Part shown: positions 10,256-22,135 of the stretch, piece by piece
Layout: each line of letters opens with the position of its first letter
Position numbering within the stretch: the stretch's first letter is position 1
From: Argyresthia goedartella
Lineage: Eukaryota; Arthropoda; Insecta; Lepidoptera; Argyresthiidae
Length of the DNA: 64,000 nucleotides
Assembly (NCBI GenBank): GCA_949825045.1
Contig: OX463829.1
Span: 22,352,715-22,416,714 of the forward strand
Direction of reading: 5' to 3'
Position numbers and translations under genes: made by a program
The notes under the pieces: model-generated
Database searches by the model: none
Told to the model about the DNA's origin: nothing
What the model saw: only the letters and a program-made list of their open reading frames with translations

Positions 10256-13200
10256 ATGCCTCAACTGCCCGATACCAGCGTAAAGGTGAACCCTGAAAAA
10301 GTTCCGCTGGAAACTGATCAAGGTATAATGGACAGCGAGCAAAAGAAATGGGGGTTTCCATTAAAAGAGGTGTACAGACAAGGTCTCGCATTTTACAAAG
10401 GTATGTTGCATTGGTATTTTGTATTTGATCAATACCGTGAACAATATGTAGTTCTTTTGACGCCCTATTACTTTTTCATTTAACTCCATAATTTACATAA
10501 AAATCGATGGCCAAAAGAACCTGCGTCAAAGATTGTAAAAAATCACATTGCTTCACGCATCTAAAAAGTAAGTAAGTATATTCCTATTTGCTTATCTCTT
10601 TCCAATTAGCTTAATTGCCCATTATTTTCAGATAAGGATGGCAAGGCTGTTCACCTGAGTTACGAAGACCGGCTGAAGTTAGTTGCTTACACACAGCAGA
10701 CGGCACATGGACCTTTAGATGTCAATAATGCACCTCCTCTGGGAGTGCTGGATATGATTGGGCGGGACCGTAGATCAGCTTGGCAGGCTCTCGGACAGAT
10801 GTCGCAAGTGCAGGCTATGGCTGGGTTTATTCACACTTTGGACAGGTATGGATTAAACAGATTATTGGTACAGTGCAGTGGTCTTCTGTTAGGTGACCAC
10901 TGAATAAAAGTAAAAATTAACAGAATTTCCCAGCTTTTAAACAGCCACTAAAATTTAGCTTTAAATGTAATTTAATATACAAAATATTTTTTTTATTTTA
11001 AATGCGGTTTAATACTAATATGAATATGGATTCATATAAAAACACACAAATATTTTGCACAGAACATAACAGTATTTAAGCTAGCTCTGCTCGTTTTAAA
11101 ATAAGTAATCAAATAATATAGGAAACTATTATAATTGAAAAATAAACCATTACAATTACATCAATGGGAGCATTTTCTTGCATGCCTTTTGAAAATTCAG
11201 TTAAATCTGGCTTATAACTTGTTGTTTTTGGTTTCAAGGTCGCCGTAGATTTGGATTTTCTTAGTTGGCTTCATTATTTACTTTTTATTATATTCATGCA
11301 ATAGATCGCTTGCTCGCGCAAATATGTTGACCTGAAGATTTTCAGCACTCCAATCGCCAACCTCTTCATCTCACTGTAGGATTCTGGAAGACTATCCCAT
11401 GGGTGGAATATGAGTGCCTCAACTGTGCAGTGCGACATGCATGCTTTTCTGGACCTCCAGCTATTCTAACTTGTCTTTGGTTTTCAAATCGAGCAATTGC
11501 AATTAAAGCAAACCAGCATCAATTCCAAATGGCTCAATGTTGATCTCATTTATATTGGTGTTGATAGGATTAACTATGAATGCCAGAAGTTTTTTGAAGT
11601 GATCAAATCTCATCCTTCATTTTGTTTATACCCATGCTGTGTGTCAATTGTTGTCAATAATTGCATTTGTTGCAGCGCAATATTGCTTCAGATTTTTTAA
11701 AAGAAGTGATGGTAGATAGCTTCTTTTAATCCCCATATCTTCCACAAAGATATTTTTTTTCTCGTGATAAATAATTTCTTCAAGCAAGGCATAGGCTGGG
11801 TTTCCCCTTCCTTTCATTTAACACATTCAGTTTCCTAGTGATTTCCACCATGAAGTTGAATTGCTTACTTACAGAATACTGGCTCTCTATTTCTTCAAGC
11901 AAATCCTTAAACTGGCGACGTTAAAGTGCTTTTGCCAAAATGCTGTTAATGATTTTAATTGTCAAGTTCATCACCTCAACTATTTCGGCCAGAATTGTTT
12001 GCACAAAGCACCTCTTGGTGAATTGGGTAGTTAAATGTTAAAAGTATGTGGTTTATTTAATTCTAAACAATCATTGTTACTTCTTTATATATTTGTGTCA
12101 CACTTCTGCTTCCATCAGTTGGTCTGGAAACCGTTTTATTGAAATCAATTTCATCAGAATAATTATGTCTTTCGACTGTCAAAGATGCTTGTCACTGTTT
12201 GATTTTCTATGATAGTAATTTTTAACATTCCTCAACACAAATTATAAAACAATAGTTATGGAGAATCTGCTATTTATTAATAAGAAAAAAGGTTGTGTGC
12301 TTTTACACGACATTTATCAGTATTACAAACATAAAAAATATTTTTTTAGATAAGAGTTTAGATTTAGTTAAAAAAAAAACATCTTTTGATAGTGCTAAAC
12401 ATGCCTTATATAGAAGCAGAAATACTGGTTTCAAGTTAAAAATACAGTTTATATCGATTTGGCAGATGTAGAAATACCCGCTAAATTCCACAAATACCTA
12501 TTGGCAGATTAAATAGGGCGGGAAAAACAAATAATAGATTATTCAACTACCAAAGGAAAAGAATTTTTAAAAGAAAATAAACAATTCTTCTGGCTCATTT
12601 AAGTCTGTCCCACGCCCTTTCTACCAACTAATTACTATCCAAGGTGATGTAGGGAGCACCTCGGGATCAACCAAGGTTTAACCACTTGTCTATGCCTTAT
12701 GGCTAAGTAAAACTGAAAATACCTATTTTATTTTATTTGATTTAATAAAAGTTGCAATCCCCGATTGGAATCCTACAGTAATACATGCATATTTTGAGGC
12801 TATTGGCTATAATCCTTCTTTACAATGCTTACTTTAAATCTTTATATGGAAAAGTTTTCATTTTAAATACATGATGAAAAAGAGCTCCATGGTCTAACAG
12901 GTTTCACGCTTGCTTCTCACACGGGAGATGCAGGTTCCATTCCAGGCAGATGGAAAACATAGTGAGGGAACCTTCATCACTCCATAGCTCTTATCATGCA
13001 AAATGGAGAATTGGGTAACTGGCACAAAGTGGGCACAATTGTGCCTCTGCCACCCCGTATGGGAAAAGGCGTGACGCTATGTTAATGTTGTTAAAGTATA
13101 AATTGATCTTCTAAAGAGGCTTTATATTAGGCTTATGTTTAAACGATTACCAAAAACGCACCTATTTTACTACCAATAAATTCGAAATGACTGCCAGAAT

Positions 13201-16200
13201 GGATAAATGTCCACCAAATTTTGTTTGGATAAATGATCACCAAACTTCTTTTTATGTTTTGTGTACTTAAGTTTAAGTTTTAAGTATTTTTTGTTGTTCT
13301 TACATGTTCTACCTAACACGAAGGATAAAGGGGGCTTCACTTCGCTCACCCCCTTTACCCTTCACCTAAGCTACCGCAGTATTTTGCCCTGATATTTTTT
13401 GCAACTTTTGGTGTTCATTTATTCATTTTGGGTAGGAAAAAAATATTTTGGTGATCATTATATTTGTTGCCTTTATATATTTATTTATAATATACCCAGC
13501 AGTAGGTGAATGATGGCTGATTGATGATTATAATGATGGTAATGGACCTTTCGTACACGACTTTGTTGCGCACTTGGCCTCGTTTTTCAATAATAACATA
13601 AACATTTATATACATGCACATATATGCATCAAGATTAGATGCATATATGTGCATGTATGCAAATGACAAGAGTGCAAGATGTTAATCTAACACAACACAG
13701 AACTTGCTCAATAATTAAGTCGCTCTTCTACTCCCACAATTATCCAATGTAGAGAAGAGGGAAAAAATACTTTCTCCTCCCACAGCGGTCCAATGTAGAC
13801 TAGAGGGAAAAATTAAGTTTTCTAAACATATGTTAATATTTGCAGAAAATGAAGAAAATTTTGAATTTTGGGCCGCGACCGTGTGGTCTCACCGGCTAAA
13901 TTTCATGAAATAGCCAACCATGGATTGACTATATCATATCATGAAATGGCAAAGCATTTCAAGATAAAGTCAATTATTTCATGAAATTATCAGAATGGGT
14001 TGAATTTCACAAATAAGTTACGACATACATTAGAGATTAAAAATATAGACATTAAAGTTTGAAAATTCCATCTCTAAGAAATACAAAATAAGTTTCAAAC
14101 TGTTCAAGTTGAATAATCGGGAGAAACTAAACAACTTTACCTGTGTATTTTTTCAGGCTCTGCCCACTATTCAAACCGTACATTGAAGCAAAAGAAATGG
14201 ATTTAGAAAGTAAAATACAGGAAGAGTAAGTATCACTCATATCAATATAGCTCATTGAACTGCTCTGCTTTATGTATGAGTAATAATAAGAAATACTATT
14301 TTAAAACCACTTACCGTGGTGCAAATACCCATACTGGAACCCAAATGTGACCCAATTATTAAACTTTGAAAGATTTTTTAATACATTCTATATTCACAGA
14401 AAGAAGAGAGATGACGTAGAAAGAGCCCACAATGAGTTACAAAAGAGGATAATCATGGAGAATCAAAACCAAAAGGGCAACAAACAGACTGAAGAACAGC
14501 AGGTGTAAGTGTTGTTTTATTGCTTGGAAGATCTCTTTTCCAGATGTGAAAGTCTATGGTGCACCTAAATAACATTTTTTATCTAACCTCATACACTGCC
14601 CTTAGATTATATACAAAGACTAGAGATACCGCGTCAGTATATGAATGAGAGTGGTAAAATAGGCCAATTTTAGCATGCTAGTGTGCGTGTCAACATGTTA
14701 GAAGCTCGTCTTACGCTCGCGACCTGTTAATCTGTGTGCTTGTCAAAAGTTGCCACATAAAGCAATACTACCGGAAAAAGTAGGGAAACTGTACAATTTG
14801 GTGGATTACCTTCGATCATCTATACTATAAACTAAATAAATTAAATCGGATTTAAACTAAACAATTTTTAACCATATATTAGCAGAATTTCGGGAACCAT
14901 ATATTTTCTTCACAAACACTAAATCATCAATAAAAATTTAACGATAAAACTTCGCCATATCTATGTTTGGCTCAAATGGTTCTAAATGGTCTTTACTAAT
15001 ATTCGTCCTTTGTCATTTCTACACACTTTAATCGCACAGTAAGGCATTTTTTATCAAATTTTGATGACCTGTGAAACTGTACAACGCGTGCGTCTCCAAT
15101 GTCAGCTCAAAGCAGACTGCTTGAATGGCGGCCCACAGTTGTGCGCCTTATTTTTCGACGCAATCGCGAAAGTGACACTCCGTCTATAGAGTAAATAGTC
15201 TAAGACACTGCCACACCATAGATATTATTAGATCATTTTATACATCAGAGTCAACAAAACAATAGCAAATTGGAATTAATCAATTTGCTAATGTTTTGTT
15301 GATGTATCCGTGGCCTAGCGGTACTCGTTTTGTTGATGTATCCGTGGCCTAGCGGTACTCGTTTTGTTGATGTATCCGTGGCCTAGCGGTACTCGTTTTG
15401 TTGATGTATCCGTGGCCTAGCGGTACTCGTTTTGTTGATGTATCCGTGGCCTAGCGGTACTCGTTTTGTTGATGTATCCGTGGCCTAGCGGTACTCGTTT
15501 TGTTGATGTATCCGTGGCCTAGCGGTACTCGTTTTGTTGATGTATCCGTGGCCTAGCGGTACTCGTTTTGTTGATGTATCCGTGGCCTAGCGGTACTCGT
15601 TTTGTTGATGTATCCGTGGCCTAGCGGTACTCGTTTTGCGAAAAAGATCGTGCGTGTAGCATCATCTGGCCGAGACGGGCCCTGAATGGGTGTCCGTTTC
15701 TATGTGGCATTTGTTTCGGGCGCTTCCGTGTTTCGGATGACACGTTAAGCCAGGGATTCTCAAACTTATTTCGTCTACCGTCCACTTTGAAAATCTATTA
15801 TTTTTCAGCACCCCCTTTACATTACTAAAGCTTAAAACCATAATGACATTAATTACATACCTACTTTAAGTAATTTAATTATAGTATGCTATATCAGGCT
15901 GGTCTGGAGTTTAAACTGACATTCCAAACGAGACATTTTTACCAGTGACAGCAATTAAAACGCAACTTTATAACATTAAAAATAGGCTTTATTCAAATTA
16001 AAAGAAAGAAAATAGATAGGTAACTAACCAACTTTTATTTTAAAACTAATCTAATGAGAGGTATGAATCTGATGACTTTTATTAAGTTTGTTGATATCAG
16101 ATTCGGCTTTACTCAAAAGCATTCGTAAATCTCCGCGTTCATTGGAGGGCAGAATCAGGAATTAAAAAAAAGCGTTTTCCAAACCGTATCGTGTGCTTAG

Positions 16201-19200
16201 GTGCTTAGGTGAAATGCTTTAAAAAATACGTAATATAAGGTGTCTTTACTTAAACATTACAGAAAAAATATAGAGAAATGTGTGGTTTAAATGGGGGGGG
16301 GGCACAATTTCTTCCAATACCACATACAAACTTATAAGTGAACCTGGTTACATACATGGAGTATGAAAGTAGCACCAATAACTTTGTAAACAACGTTTTG
16401 TTATCTTTACACACAGGGAAATTAAATATACCTAATCCCCATGCAAGAAACTTTGAAACCATTGTGCGGTGGTAAGGAACCCTTCCTGCGCGAGTCTGAG
16501 TCGCACTTGGCCGCCTATTATTTTGTTAATTTAATACACTAAACAAAAAACTTGAACATTTGTTACCAGTGATACAGTATCACATCATTGACACTTTCAA
16601 GTGCCCACTTCATTGAACACTTCAATTTAATTTCAGACATCAAATAAAAGAAGCCCTCAATGCACAAACCTACGACCAATTCCTTCAGTATGCCCAACAA
16701 CAATATCCGGGCAACTTTGACCAACAAGCAGTCCTTATCCGCCAATTGCAAGACCAACATTACCAACAGTATATACAGCAACTGGCCGTTGACCAACGAT
16801 TGGCCAACTCGAATATACCACATGATGAGGCAATTAGTGATGTACAGAATGATAAGGAATTGGAAGAAGAAATAAGTAAGGATCAAGAATTTGAGAAGGA
16901 CATATGCAAAGACTGCAATTTAAATGAAACGAATGCTGATAATACAGATAACAACAAGTAAGGTGGTTTCACTATTTTTGTATAAGTTATAAAGTTGATG
17001 ACAAAACATGTTGTACTTGAATTATGACCTTTTCAGATCAATGCAAACTTCGGTTAAAACTGATGTCTCAGAATCTGCGGTTGATGAGTCAAAGGAAGAG
17101 GATTCTGATGATGGTAATATAAGAAATGTTCTTTAATCAACTGATATATAATTTCCCATAAGAAAACAAAGGAGAGTTTTCTCTCAACGAGATATCTACT
17201 AGCAACCCGATAGAAAATTGGTATTGATTTAATTTTTGCATTAATTATCACGAATTTCATGTTGAATAGACCCTCGTGGTCTAATCAACATGAAATATGA
17301 ACATACAAAAAAATATGCTCTAATTTATCGTCGAAATCGCGGGTTCAAACTGACAGCTGACAGTTTGTTGCGAAAACGGACCTAAAGCGGAAGTGACGTC
17401 ACCTTCGTTAAATGTCAAAACCTTGACACTTCTATGTCAGGTACAGAGCATAAGCGTATGCATCAATCTACTTCTTCTTTCGCTTGGAAAAAGAAGGAGA
17501 CTGACAAATAGCTCTGACCCATTAATAGAAGTGTCATGGTGTTGACAATTAACGAAAGTATCGTCACAACCGCTGATGGGAGTTTTAAAACACGTTCCTT
17601 TTTACTTTACTTTAAATTCGTATTTTTTTTGTAAAAAATCAATTCTAAATAACATAAAAAGTGCTAAAAAAGACCTTTTATGTTTTTAGGTCTCAAAATA
17701 TTATTCAATGTGATAAATATCTTTACTGAAGCTTCTCTAAACAACTAAGTGAATTTTACCTAAACATTTTTCAATGTTACGCGCCTCATTGCAGACGGTT
17801 TCCCGCCAGTGGAGGAGGCTCGCATGTGGACCAGCCTGGAGTTGGATCACTTCAAGGAGACGGCACAAGCGGGCGGCGGCAAGCTGGCAGTCGGCCACGG
17901 AGAGACCATCACCGTCAGGGTACCCACACACCCGCGGGCCAGGAGCTTGTGCTGGGAATTCGCCACAGACCACTATGATATAGGTACTGTCGCTATTTAG
18001 GTCCATCATAAACCCACTTTCGAGTTGTAATGCCCTCCATTATGTATTAGTCACATAAACTACTATTGTATGCATATTTACTGTTACTACAGGTTTTGGC
18101 CTTTATTTCGAGTGGAGTAAGGCGATGTCCACCGAAGTGACCGTGCATGTCTCGGAGAGTGATGAGGACGACGAGATTGGAGACGACGGCTACGGCGACG
18201 ACGGTACTCTAACTTATATACATTGTCTAGCATTAAATATTGTTGACTTATGCCCAAATAATGCACATTTGTATACCTCGCCCCACGAATTAAGAGCGCT
18301 GTTGGCAGGAATTACTACGCATATGTACAGGTATTGAAAAGTCACTACTGCGCATTCAAGGCCACCGCTCATAACGTGTGGCGTGACGTATACCTATATT
18401 GATTCAGTAATTTAGTTTTAAAAAGCTGTCTGTCTTTCAAAGTTGTCAAATTCTATGTACTTCTTGTACCATATGCCTGCTAACCTCATTTGAGGCTAAT
18501 TTTGCCCCTTTTCCTTGCAAACTGTATGCTATAATGGAGAGATTGCAATGAAGCAGTAAGCCTGAAATGTGAAATTGACTTAAGAAGAAGTTTGCCATAA
18601 GTGGATGCCTACAAAGCAAAATGCCTGGGCGCTTAAATGCTAACAAAGGTAAATGCATAAGAAGTTAAATTTTCTGTAATAAAATAACCATAGAAGTAGA
18701 ACCTGGTTGGGATTAGAGGTGGGCACCGGGTAAATACTCTGCGGTTAAAAACTGGTATTTACGCGATTTACTCAATATATTTTATTATTTATTTAAAAAT
18801 TTATTGTATTCATAATAGACCATACAATGCCGTCGCTTCGGACTCTTGGTCACACCAGTATGATGACGAGTAATTTATTTTCTCCGTGGTCACACCATTT
18901 TATACCCAATCGACTACTGAATATTACATATATTGAGTGTTATATATTTTGAAAGGTGCCAATATATTATTACCTACCCCTGGCCATACAGCTGATCCTA
19001 TATTAATAGTAGTTTATGTGACTGGTACATAATGGAGGGCATTAATACTCGAATAATATCACTCGAGAGTTTTAATGCCTAATTATGTACAGTTACATAC
19101 ACTAGTTTATCTACACACATATCATAAGCTCTCTTTGATGTGTTCAGGAACCGCATGTTTGACCGGCATTGTGGCTCTGCAGTTGTTTAGCTTGTTCTGT

Positions 19201-21572
19201 AGTACCAACGTCAGCGTTCCAAATTTGAATGTCAGTACCAACTTTACACACAAACTAGGAGCGGCACGCAGGCAGGCGTCGGCGTTCGAAATTTGAATGT
19301 CATAATATGTAGAAAAACTACACATTATCATAATGTGTAATTTATCAGATAAGAAATAAGTTTTTACCAAGTAGTTTAACATTATGCTGATCGTAACGTG
19401 CAGTTTTTGTACGCAGTAAAGAGGGTTTATGATACGTGTGTAGATAAAACTACTTATTTACCACCGATGTAGTGATCGTTGTGCTTGCTCCTACAACTTG
19501 CTAACAAATCCCCAGTCAGTCTAAGTATTAGACTTACAGCTTCCTCAGTCTTTTTGTATATCGGGCAAACTGCTCTACAGCAGTTTGTCATAATTTAAAT
19601 GACCTCTACAGGTCATTTAAATTATGACAAACTGCTTCTTAGTCAATTTCATATTTCACTGCTGCATTGGCAATCTCTCCATTGTGTGTGGCATACAGCT
19701 TGCAAGGCACACCATCCTTTTAGGTATAATGCCGTCATTGGCATTCCGTATTTAAGGTAACTAGATCAAAAGGGAATTTTGCCAGTGTGGCCTTAATTAT
19801 TTTGTCCGTTCCAACACAGAGCACGTCCACTCCTCGGACCCGGAAGTGGGTGGTGGCGAGCGGGAATGCAGCGCGCTCACCGCTGGCAAGCCACCCGTCA
19901 GTATTGTGGTGCCGATCTACAGACGGGACTGTCACACTGAGGTACTGTGTTACAGGTGACTTTTAATAAGCTGACATATCTTGGGGAATAATAGTACCCA
20001 TCCTTAAGAACAACTTTTCCCAAGAAACATATGGCCGCAAATGAAAAAAAAAACGTCTGTCAGTACGTTGACCCTTATCACCTATAAGTTACTTGGGAGA
20101 CCCAAATATTTTTTTCGCTTGCATCTACATATATGTTTCTTGGGGAAAGTTGTTCATAATGATAGGTACTATCGTTCCCCAAAATATGGCCATCGTATTG
20201 AATGTCATTCTGTATATATGTATGTACAGTGATTCATCATTGTCTCACACACATACACACAAGCACACGTAGCGTCACGGATTTTCCCACACGGTGTGGC
20301 AGAGGCACAGTTGACCCCACATTCAGCCAGTTATTTTGTGCGATTCTTCAGGTGTCGAAACCAACTAACTAATGCACCGAACTGATAACCTTGAATCCTT
20401 GAATCCGACAGCTCTTGTGCGGTAGCCATACATTCCATTTTCAAACCAACATTTTTTATTTGTAGTTTTGTCGCCTCCGGAATCGGTGCCATTGTTATAG
20501 TCATTCTTAGGCTGATATTTATTAGCCGTTCGCTTCGGGTTTGCCGTTACCTCCCGCTGCTCTCCCCCGCACCCCGCACGCAAGTCAGTTCCCTATGTGT
20601 CTTATTTATACTTGACCGTATGCGTGCGGGGTGCGGGTGCGGGTGCGGCAAAAACTCGACGCAAACGGCTGGTACAGACAAATCTGAGCTCGATCTTATT
20701 GTCAAGAGTGAGTTAATTTTAGTAGAAGAATTTTCATTTCTGACGTGCCGGAGAACAGGCGTCGATGATCTCCTGGATGTGCGATTTAGACAACGAAAAT
20801 TCTTTCATACGTGATTAAAGTGCGTTTCTCAGATGACTTGTCCCTTCGCCGTTAAGTAGGCTGTAGTGCACAAATGTCAAAAAATGGGGAAAAGCAATAT
20901 CTGGTTGCCAGACTCCGATCAAAATTCCCCGCTTTTAAAATATAAAAGAGCAGGTTTGTAGGTATCTACAACCTCGTCAATTTAGTAAATTAAATAAGTC
21001 TCGAATCGTCTATGAACATTTATAGTATGATATTTTCTCGCCATAGGGTAAAACATTTTTCAAAAGCTAGCAACATAGTTTCATTCCTACCAACTTAACG
21101 GCAAAGGGACAAGTTATCTGACTACCGGTTTAGCCTAGCGGATAGTGACCTTGCCTACTAAGCCGACGGTGCTGGGTTCGAATCCCGGTAAGGGCAAATA
21201 TTTGTGTGATGAGCATGAATATTTGTTTCTTAGTCTTAGTTGTTTTCGATGTATTTACATACGTATTTATCTCTATTAAATATATAGTCGCCTAGTACCT
21301 ATAACAGAAGCTTTGTTGAACTTACTATGGGCCTAGTTAGATTTGTGTTAGATTGTTCTCTCATATTTATTTATTTATTATCTCAATTGCAATTTCCTAT
21401 TAGTAATCTGAGTGCAGCGATGGATTCAAGCAAGTTCCATTTATCTTTTGTCCAGGTGTACGCCGGTTCGCACACATACCCCGCTGAGGGTGTTTACCTA
21501 CTGAAGTTCGACAACACATACAGTCTCTGGAGATCCAAGACTTTATACTACAAGGTATACTATACGCAGTAA
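10256..21572 (+). CDS. ACBD3: ACBD3/GCP60, Golgi acyl-CoA-binding adaptor (complete, ten exons)
   Basis: ACBD3 (GCP60) is a peripheral Golgi protein that binds golgins/giantin and recruits PI4KB. Exons: 10256-10400, 10632-10845, 14157-14225, 14400-14504, 16637-16957, 17037-17113, 17795-17983, 18093-18203, 19820-19941, 21456-21572. All borders are GT/AG and every phase closes to 489 residues (human protein 528). An acyl-CoA-binding domain covers about residues 33-120 ([18 protein letters not shown] ... [14 protein letters not shown]). A charged coiled-coil segment follows, then a Gln-rich segment ([21 protein letters not shown]; about residues 180-235) and an acidic spacer. A GOLD domain runs from about residue 315 to the end ([72 protein letters not shown]). 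The spacer is shorter than in vertebrates. Intron 2 is the largest and most transposon-rich. Confidence 0.95.
11180..11930 (-). pseudogene. Old hAT transposase remnant (ZBED5/GTF2IRD2-like)
   Basis: No open frame remains. On the minus strand around 11370-11270 one reads [15 protein letters not shown], then STYLREQA and MNIIKSK. This is the C-terminal dimerisation region of the hAT group whose members carry a STYLCEQAFS-like motif. Farther upstream (about 11900-11810) a frame reads [15 protein letters not shown], also compatible. Several stops and shifts interrupt it. It is a different hAT branch from the young element at 3132-6120. Confidence 0.65.
12885..13078 (+). mobile_element. tRNA-headed SINE (SINE3), near full length
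   Basis: The head reads CCATGGTCTAACAGGTTTCA (A-box-like), followed by GGTTCCATTCC (diverged B box). The body follows, then the tail GTGCCTCTGCCACCCCGTAT and GGGAAAAGGCGTGACG. It links the tail fragments at 6540, 20265, 29820 and 56405 to a tRNA-type head. Confidence 0.75.
13140..13460 (+). repeat. Hairpin-centred repeat family H, copy 1
   Basis: The core at about 13318-13370 is a strong hairpin: AAGGATAAAGGGGGCTTC, a short loop rich in CGC, then CACCCCCTTTACCCTT. The flanks ACCTAACACG and ACCTAAGCTACCGCAGT are shared with copies near 21890, 24090, 46165 and 58014. The outer parts (ATTTTTTGTTGTTCTTACAT) are also shared with the 24.2 kb copy. Confidence 0.7.
13610..13658. repeat. Perfect micro-foldback, 21-bp arms
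   Basis: Arms 13610-13630 and 13638-13658 are exact reverse complements with a 7-nt loop. The sequence is AT-rich with CATATATG motifs. Confidence 0.9.
13705..13820 (-). mobile_element. Fragment of LINE 3' UTR
   Basis: Contains CTCCCACA...CCAATGTAGAGAAG and a second TCCCACAGCGGTCCAATGTAG. Both are close to the 3' UTR of the LINE at 29868-32937 (CTTCTC/CCCACAGTGG/ATGTAGAGAAGTGG in either strand). Confidence 0.5.
13880..14040. repeat. Dispersed repeat with TTTCATGAAATAGCCAACC motif
   Basis: Shares TTCATGAAATAGCCAACC, several further TTTCATGAAAT motifs and CTACGACAT-like ends with the region 57940-58260. Both copies lie in introns. The class is unknown. Confidence 0.55.
15252..15301. repeat. 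Micro-foldback at the head of the 34-bp array
   Basis: Arms 15252-15272 and 15281-15301 are reverse complements with one mismatch and an 8-nt spacer. The right arm runs straight into the first repeat unit, and its end (TTTTGTTG) is part of that unit. Confidence 0.85.
15293..15638 (+). repeat. Perfect 34-bp minisatellite, ten copies, with A-box-like motif
   Basis: Unit starts are spaced exactly 34 bp (GATGTATCCG at 15301, 15335, 15369 ... 15607). All ten units read identically by eye. Each contains TCCGTGGCCTAGCGGTACTC, which resembles the 5' end and A box of a tRNA-derived SINE. The sequence just after the array (15640-15735) looks like the body of that SINE. It lies in ACBD3 intron 4, plus orientation. 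Confidence 0.95.
15639..15740 (+). mobile_element. Probable SINE body downstream of the array
   Basis: Follows the last array unit: TTTTGCGAAAAAGATCGTGC, then GGGCCCTGAATGGGTGTCCG, then TTCGGATGACACGTTAAGCC. This resembles lepidopteran tRNA-SINE bodies as I know them. No good B box remains. Confidence 0.5.
15752..15860 (+). mobile_element. Non-autonomous hAT-like end
   Basis: Begins CAGGGATTCTCAAACTTATT, with GCACCCCCTTTAC later. This is the usual look of hAT-derived MITE ends. The other end was not located. Confidence 0.4.
18020..18066 (-). repeat. Solo end of MITE M1
   Basis: TAATGCCCTCCATTATGTAT followed by TAGTCACATAAACTACTA matches one end of M1. It sits 27 bp before ACBD3 exon 8, so its last bases lie close to that acceptor. 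Confidence 0.6.
18998..19455 (+). mobile_element. MITE family M1, near-complete copy
   Basis: The left end is AGTAGTTTATGTGACTGGTA. The right end reversed is AGTAGTTTTATCTACACACG. The two share only about 10 bp of terminal inversion. The inner half is bounded by an inverted TTTATCTACACAC...ATCATAA pair (about 19105 and 19430). It is the reverse complement of the copy around 33339-34553. Confidence 0.7.
19580..19635. repeat. Perfect micro-foldback, 25-bp arms
   Basis: Arms 19580-19604 and 19611-19635 are exact reverse complements around a 6-nt loop (TCTACA). It lies in ACBD3 intron 8 about 190 bp before exon 9. Confidence 0.92.
20265..20345 (-). mobile_element. SINE3 tail fragment
   Basis: Reversed, it reads CAACTGTGCCTCTGCC then CCGTGTGGGAAAATCCGTGACG, matching the end of the SINE at 12885-13078. 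Confidence 0.6.
20829..21120. mobile_element. MITE family M2, copy 1 (about 290 bp)
   Basis: Ends are near-inverted: CAGATGACTTGTCCCTTCGC at the left, and AACGGCAAAGGGACAAGTTA then TCTG at the right. The inside carries AAAAATGGGGAAAAGCAATA, TGGTTGCCAGAC and CAGGTTTGTAGGTATCTACA. The copies near 54288 and 62250 share these. Confidence 0.8.
21121..21390 (+). mobile_element. SINE1 (tRNA-derived), copy 1, before the last ACBD3 exon
   Basis: A-box-like TTTAGCCTAGCGGATAGTGA and B box GGTTCGAATCCC. The body AAATATTTGTGTGATGAG and CCTAGTACC...ATAACA follows, ending in an ATTT-rich tail (about 21365-21383). It ends about 70 bp before the exon 10 acceptor at 21455. Confidence 0.85.
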
Positions 21573-21797
21573 GCGAGCCTAGGTGACCAAGCATGACAGG
21601 GATTTTGTAGGATGAATTTATAACATGAAGGTACATTTATATTGATGCATGACGGTAATGTTTGTTTAGATATTTGCGGGCTGGTGTAACTGCGGATTTG
21701 AGTGCTTTTTTTCCAGTATTATGCTTTTTTACTTGTCTAGTATGTAAACAGCAGTGATGTGGACATTGCACTACCATAGGCCGACGTTCGTGATGAT

Positions 21798-22135
21798 GTA
21801 TTAGTCACCGTAAGATAGTCGCTGATCAACTATCGACAGATAGTAAACCAGACCGACAGGGTTTAGAATTTACGTTTCTTTTGTTCTTACATGTCAACCT
21901 AACACGAAGACTATTCGGGGGCTTGGCTGCACTCGCCCCCTCTAGTCTTCACCTAAGCTACCGCAATGTTTGCCCAGGTATTTCGTTTGCAATTCAAGTT
22001 TAAACCACTTTACTATTTAACGGGTAGTTTATCAACTAACGCGTCATATAGTATGCAGTACGCAGTTTACGATCTGTCGATAGTTGACCAACTAACGAGA
22101 AAAAAAAACGTTAGTTAATCAACTAACGGTGACAT
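21798..22135. mobile_element. Foldback element carrying a family H hairpin
   Basis: TTAGTCACCGT and GATCAACTATCGACAGAT near 21800-21842 are matched by ATCTGTCGATAGTTGACC and ACTAACGGTGACATAA near 22073-22132 in reverse complement. Inside sits a family H hairpin copy (about 21890-21985, CGGGGGCTTGG...GCCCCCTCTAGTCTTC). It lies just after the ACBD3 stop codon region. Confidence 0.55.

Noticed and set aside
15293..15638. CRISPR-like array
   Set aside because: The 34-bp units are directly abutting with no spacers, the genome is insect, and there are no cas genes.
17054..17260. Small minus-strand gene
   Set aside because: It overlaps ACBD3 exon 6 and intron 6 antisense and shows no motif.
21121..21200. 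tRNA gene
   Set aside because: A and B boxes are present, but the sequence cannot fold into a full cloverleaf by eye and recurs with the same body in three places; it is a SINE head. The same holds for 12885, 39626, 54058 and 63105.
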